In this document: piece after piece, positions 6,302 through 7,170 of the stretch
Position numbering within the stretch: the first letter of the stretch is position 1
Layout: each line of letters begins with the position of its first letter
Position numbers and translations under genes: made by a program
Origin: an uncultured Bacillota bacterium
Lineage (GTDB): Bacteria; Bacillota; Clostridia; Tissierellales; Tissierellaceae
Length of the DNA stretch: 7,170 nt
Direction: 5' to 3'
NCBI GenBank assembly: GCA_937951995.1
Contig: CALGAG010000114.1
Coordinates: forward strand, 1 to 7,170
Notes under the pieces: generated by a model
Told to the model about the DNA's origin: nothing
The model's database searches: none
The model's input: the letters and a program-made list of their open reading frames with translations, nothing else

Positions 6302-6964
6302 CTATTCGCTTAGGGTTATTACCCTGATGATATTTTCCATTTTAGTAATTGCATTGATAAGATTGGGGGAAACTGGTTGATCAGTCTCAATTGTCATAAG
6401 TGCAACATCCCCCTTTTCAATCCTTGAAACATTCATTCCACTTATGTTGATCTTGTTGGCAGCAAGGGTGGATGCCACTCCTGCAATTGTGCCGTAAACA
6501 TCCTTGTGGAAGATAAGGATTGCTGGGTTCTCTCCCGACAGCTTAAGTGGGAATCCATTGAGTTCAGTAATTCCAACCACTCCACCTCCAATGGATATGG
6601 CTGATATATCCAGTTTGTCATCTCCCTTTGTCATTGTAATCTTCAACGTGTTTGGGTGTTCTGGAATGGCCTCCTCCTTTACAAAGGTTACATCCATGCC
6701 AAGCTCCTGTGCTCTCACAAGGGAATCCGGTATCCTTGGATCATCGGTCTCATAGTTTAGAATCCCTCCGATCACAGCAACATCTGAGGCGTGGCCCTTG
6801 TAGGTCTCAGCAAATGATCCATACAGCCTTACAACCACCTTTTCAGGCTGGGCATTAAAAAGCCTCCTGGCAATCTGTCCAATTCGCACGGGGCCTGCAG
6901 TGTGGGAACTTGATGGACCAACCATCACCGGTCCAATGATATCAAATACGCTTCTATATTTCAT
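6302..6964 (-). CDS. sdaAB: L-serine dehydratase, iron-sulfur-dependent, beta subunit with ACT domain
   Basis: This is the partner of SdaAA in the two-chain serine dehydratase. Of its 220 residues, about 1-145 form the SDH beta domain, with I-G-P-V-M-V-G-P-S-S-S-H-T-A-G-P (10-25), the G-S-F-A-E-T-Y-K-G-H-A-S-D block (49-61) and S-I-G-G-G (124-128). Residues about 148-220 are an ACT domain, starting A-I-L-I-F-H-K-D and containing G-T-I-A-G-V-A-S-T-L and I-N-I-S-G-M-N-V-S-R, a fold that commonly binds amino acids; here it may bind serine allosterically (family-level inference). The ATG at 6964-6962 is preferred over an in-frame GTG at 6979: it gives the family-typical M-K-Y-R-S-V-F-D-I start and has GAGGTG at 7 bases. 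It is the first gene of the sda operon and lies behind an extended -10 promoter, divergent from the tRNA gene. Confidence 0.96.
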   Translation of the reverse strand: MKYRSVFDIIGPVMVGPSSSHTAGPVRIGQIARRLFNAQPEKVVVRLYGSFAETYKGHASDVAVIGGILNYETDDPRIPDSLVRAQELGMDVTFVKEEAIPEHPNTLKITMTKGDDKLDISAISIGGGVVGITELNGFPLKLSGENPAILIFHKDVYGTIAGVASTLAANKINISGMNVSRIEKGDVALMTIETDQPVSPNLINAITKMENIIRVITLSE

Positions 6965-6971
6965 TCTTTTA

Positions 6972-6977
6972 CACCTC
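6972..6977 (-). promoter_or_regulatory. Ribosome binding site deciding the sdaAB start
   Basis: GAGGTG on the - strand lies 7 bases before ATG 6964-6962. The upstream in-frame GTG (6979-6977) overlaps this site, so it is unlikely to be the start. Confidence 0.8.
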
Positions 6978-7004
6978 ACATTCCTTGTTTTGTATTAATT
7001 ACAT

Positions 7005-7033
7005 ATTATATCAGATACAGGTCGCTTTTTCAC
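7005..7033 (-). promoter_or_regulatory. Extended -10 promoter of the sdaAB-sdaAA operon
   Basis: On the - strand, TGATATAAT gives an exact TATAAT -10 (plus-strand 7005-7010) with the TG of an extended -10. GTGAAA (7028-7033; 4 of 6 matches to TTGACA) lies 17 bases upstream as -35. The predicted start near 6998 leaves a leader of about 34 bases, too short for a riboswitch. Any transcriptional control therefore probably acts at DNA between here and the divergent tRNA promoter. Confidence 0.7.
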
Positions 7034-7065
7034 TATTGTTTATTGAAGTGGGGAGTCCTTAATTA

Positions 7066-7094
7066 TTGACATAGGATTTACCAGGGGTTATACT
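7066..7094 (+). promoter_or_regulatory. Strong sigma-A promoter of the tRNA-Arg gene
   Basis: TTGACA (7066-7071, exact consensus) and TATACT (7089-7094, 5 of 6) are separated by the optimal 17 bases. The predicted start is near 7101, about 16 bases before the mature tRNA 5' end. A small perfect dyad TACTA-TTG-TAGTA (7091-7103) overlaps the -10 box and start point; its meaning is unclear and may be chance. Confidence 0.85.
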
Positions 7095-7116
7095 ATTGTA
7101 GTACCAAAACAACTGT

Positions 7117-7170
7117 GCGCCCATAGCTCAGCTGGATAGAGTAGCTGGCTTCGAACCAGTTGGTCGGGGG
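7117..7170 (+). tRNA. tRNA-Arg, anticodon TCG (cut by window edge)
   Basis: The 5' two thirds of a tRNA is present. The 5' acceptor strand is GCGCCCA (7117-7123). The D arm is GCTC/GAGT (7126-7129 with 7139-7142), closed by a G-U pair. The anticodon stem is GCTGG/CCAGT (7144-7148 with 7156-7160), also with one G-U pair. The loop CTTCGAA places TCG (7151-7153) at positions 34-36. The variable loop TGGTC and the 5' T-stem GGGGG run to the window end. The overall pattern matches bacterial tRNA-Arg, here the isoacceptor reading CGN codons through U34. The T loop and 3' acceptor strand lie outside, so acceptor pairing and the CCA end cannot be checked. Confidence 0.93.

Overview
The window looks like part of a Gram-positive, probably Clostridia-type (Firmicutes) chromosome. 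The L-serine dehydratase is the split two-subunit iron-sulfur form typical of that group. Every gene has a strong AGGAGG/GAGGTG-type Shine-Dalgarno site, promoters are sigma-A-like, and two clear intrinsic terminators are present. Base composition looks moderate by eye. No genus can be assigned from the sequence alone.

Layout. (1) On the + strand, positions 1-1635 hold the 3' part of a fused TRAP transporter permease followed 30 bases later by its TAXI-type substrate-binding lipoprotein; both belong to one uptake operon that starts outside the window. (2) A 12-bp perfect hairpin at 1642-1672 ends this operon and also lies just past the stop codon of the convergent gene. (3) On the - strand, 1677-6964 holds four genes. 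Read 5'->3' they are sdaAB (serine dehydratase beta, with a C-terminal ACT domain), sdaAA (alpha, iron-sulfur), a 12-transmembrane MFS-like protein fused to a LuxR-type DNA-binding domain, and a large unrecognised lipoprotein of 699 residues. (4) At the right edge, on the + strand, is the start of a tRNA-Arg(UCG) gene behind a near-consensus promoter; the window cuts it in the T arm.

How the parts may work together. sdaAB and sdaAA are tightly coupled and make the enzyme that deaminates L-serine to pyruvate and ammonia. No terminator is visible between sdaAA and the MFS-LuxR gene, so read-through could link the regulator to serine catabolism. The regulator also has its own TATAAT promoter and a strikingly symmetrical leader. 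A good terminator separates it from the lipoprotein gene. The TRAP-TAXI importer next door takes up an unknown organic or amino acid. A shared amino-acid catabolic role for the region is plausible but is inference only.

The most interesting items are the membrane-embedded LuxR regulator with its nested inverted-repeat leader, and the large multi-domain lipoprotein of unknown function. Three start codons are moved downstream from the longest open frame because strong ribosome binding sites support internal ATGs. No mobile element, CRISPR array or insertion sequence was seen, and no stretch longer than 300 bases lacks a gene.
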